Positions 37,131 through 37,946 of a stretch of DNA of 37,946 bases are shown in pieces. Positions within the stretch are counted from its first letter, which is position 1. Each line of letters starts with the position of its first letter. Under the pieces are notes generated by a model. The model worked only from the letters and a program-made list of their open reading frames with translations, was not told the DNA's origin and ran no database searches. The stretch is from Bartonella melophagi K-2C (GTDB taxonomy: Bacteria; Pseudomonadota; Alphaproteobacteria; Rhizobiales; Rhizobiaceae). The stretch is taken from contig NZ_JH725084.1 of assembly GCF_000278255.1 (NCBI RefSeq), positions 64,110-102,055 of the forward strand, given 5' to 3'. A program made the translations under genes and the position numbers.

Positions 37131-37946
37131 ATGCAAAAAATGTATTTAAGCTCAAAAAACAATGAATTGAATTATTATCATTTCCTTTATGAGTTACCTT
37201 GGGTCAAAATAGTTTCGTTAGGAATTGCGATGGCGATGCTTCTATCGAGTGTTTCACCAGTTTTTGCTTCTTCGAATGGCCAGGGTATTGAATGTGGTTC
37301 AGGTGCGCACGCAGAAAAAGAACAAGATACTGCGGTCGGCAAGAAAGCAGAAGCTAAGGGGGATGGTGCTACGGCTGTAGGTTCCTCTAGCCAGGCTGAT
37401 CGGCAAAATTCTACAGCAGTAGGTTATTACGCAAAAGCGTTGGGCCATGGTGGGACAGCTATAGGTACTTCAGCTACTACTATGACTGGCCATAGTAGTA
37501 GTGGGACTACGTTAGATACAGCTATTGGTTATATTGCAAAGTATTTAGGGGGTGGCGCAGCAGTTCGTGAGGATGGTTTTTTCGGGCCACGATATATTTT
37601 ATCTAAAGTTTCTACAGATGGGACTGTGGAACGGGCTGATTTTAATGATGTTGGTAATGCCTTTAAAGAACTTGATGCAAATGTTAGGAATGTCAATAAT
37701 CATTTAAAATATCTATCCAGTAATCTTACGGAAGAGATCAATAAAATTTCTGAAAAATTTAAGCATAATACTTTGTTATGGAATAGACGTGAAAAAGCTT
37801 TTGTTGCACTTCATACAGAAGGAAAGAGAAGAGAAAATAGCAAACTTACATTTCTTATGGATGGAGATATTGCTTCTAACTCCACTGATGCTATTACAGG
37901 TAATCAACTTTGGGCAGCGTATGAAAAGGTTAACCATCTTGAAGAC
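37131..37946 (+). CDS. Trimeric autotransporter adhesin (BadA/Vomp-like), N-terminal part
   Basis: The frame opens at ATG 37131, with AAGGGG four bases upstream, and is still open at the window end (272 codons seen). The first 46 residues form a long signal peptide (VKIVSLGIAMAMLLSSVSPVFA), typical of Bartonella trimeric autotransporters. A YadA-like head follows, with repeated AVG or AIG turns spaced about 14-16 residues (DTAVGKKA, ATAVGSSS, STAVGYYA, GTAIGTSA, DTAIGYIA). At about 200-272 come a coiled-coil-like stretch and the neck/stalk motif LLWNRREKAFVALH...ITGNQLWAAYEKV. Such proteins make long trimeric surface fibres that bind host matrix and cells. The C-terminal membrane anchor is outside the window. 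Confidence 0.93.
   Translation, partial: MQKMYLSSKNNELNYYHFLYELPWVKIVSLGIAMAMLLSSVSPVFASSNGQGIECGSGAHAEKEQDTAVGKKAEAKGDGATAVGSSSQADRQNSTAVGYYAKALGHGGTAIGTSATTMTGHSSSGTTLDTAIGYIAKYLGGGAAVREDGFFGPRYILSKVSTDGTVERADFNDVGNAFKELDANVRNVNNHLKYLSSNLTEEINKISEKFKHNTLLWNRREKAFVALHTEGKRRENSKLTFLMDGDIASNSTDAITGNQLWAAYEKVNHLED

Overview
The window looks like a Bartonella chromosome (Alphaproteobacteria, Rhizobiales). The evidence is the AT-rich coding sequence, several Rhizobiales gene pairs (rluD-rpoH, rsmE-gshA, rplU-rpmA), an alphaproteobacterial tRNA-His, and a BadA/Vomp-type trimeric autotransporter at the right edge. The species cannot be fixed from the sequence alone.

Layout. Bases 1-674 hold the broken end of a repetitive, very G-rich protein that resembles a Bartonella autotransporter passenger; it lies beyond the 3' end of a tRNA-Phe gene. 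Then come serC, purA, a one-pass membrane protein of unknown function, and a leftward ALDH-rluD-rpoH cluster. Next are a damaged ftsK-type translocase in three reading-frame pieces, a soluble PAS histidine kinase of the PleC/PdhS type, mscL, pyrD, tRNA-His, and a puuA/puuB-like pair. The following stretch holds folD, an AsmA-family gene, a small membrane-protein gene of 47 codons, rsmE, gshA, rpsU and tRNA-Arg. The right part has an RND efflux pair, pgi, tRNA-Ser, rplU-rpmA, about 1.7 kb without a recognisable gene, and the start of the trimeric autotransporter, which runs off the window.

How the genes work together. Most are core housekeeping genes: purine and pyrimidine synthesis, glutathione, folate C1 metabolism, ribosome proteins and RNA modification, heat-shock sigma factor, osmotic safety valve, glycolysis. 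The pairs that look co-transcribed are puuA-puuB (polyamine or amine catabolism), the RND adaptor and pump (overlapping ATGA), rplU-rpmA, and probably ALDH-rluD-rpoH. The accessory and host-interaction content sits at the two ends, both involving surface proteins.

Hunt result. I found no clear new multi-gene system. The best leads are the G-rich passenger remnant with a frameshift at a run of seven G, the ftsK gene with a stop codon, a frameshift and a changed conserved residue, the 47-residue membrane protein, the structured leader before rplU, and the long gene-free stretch ahead of the adhesin.
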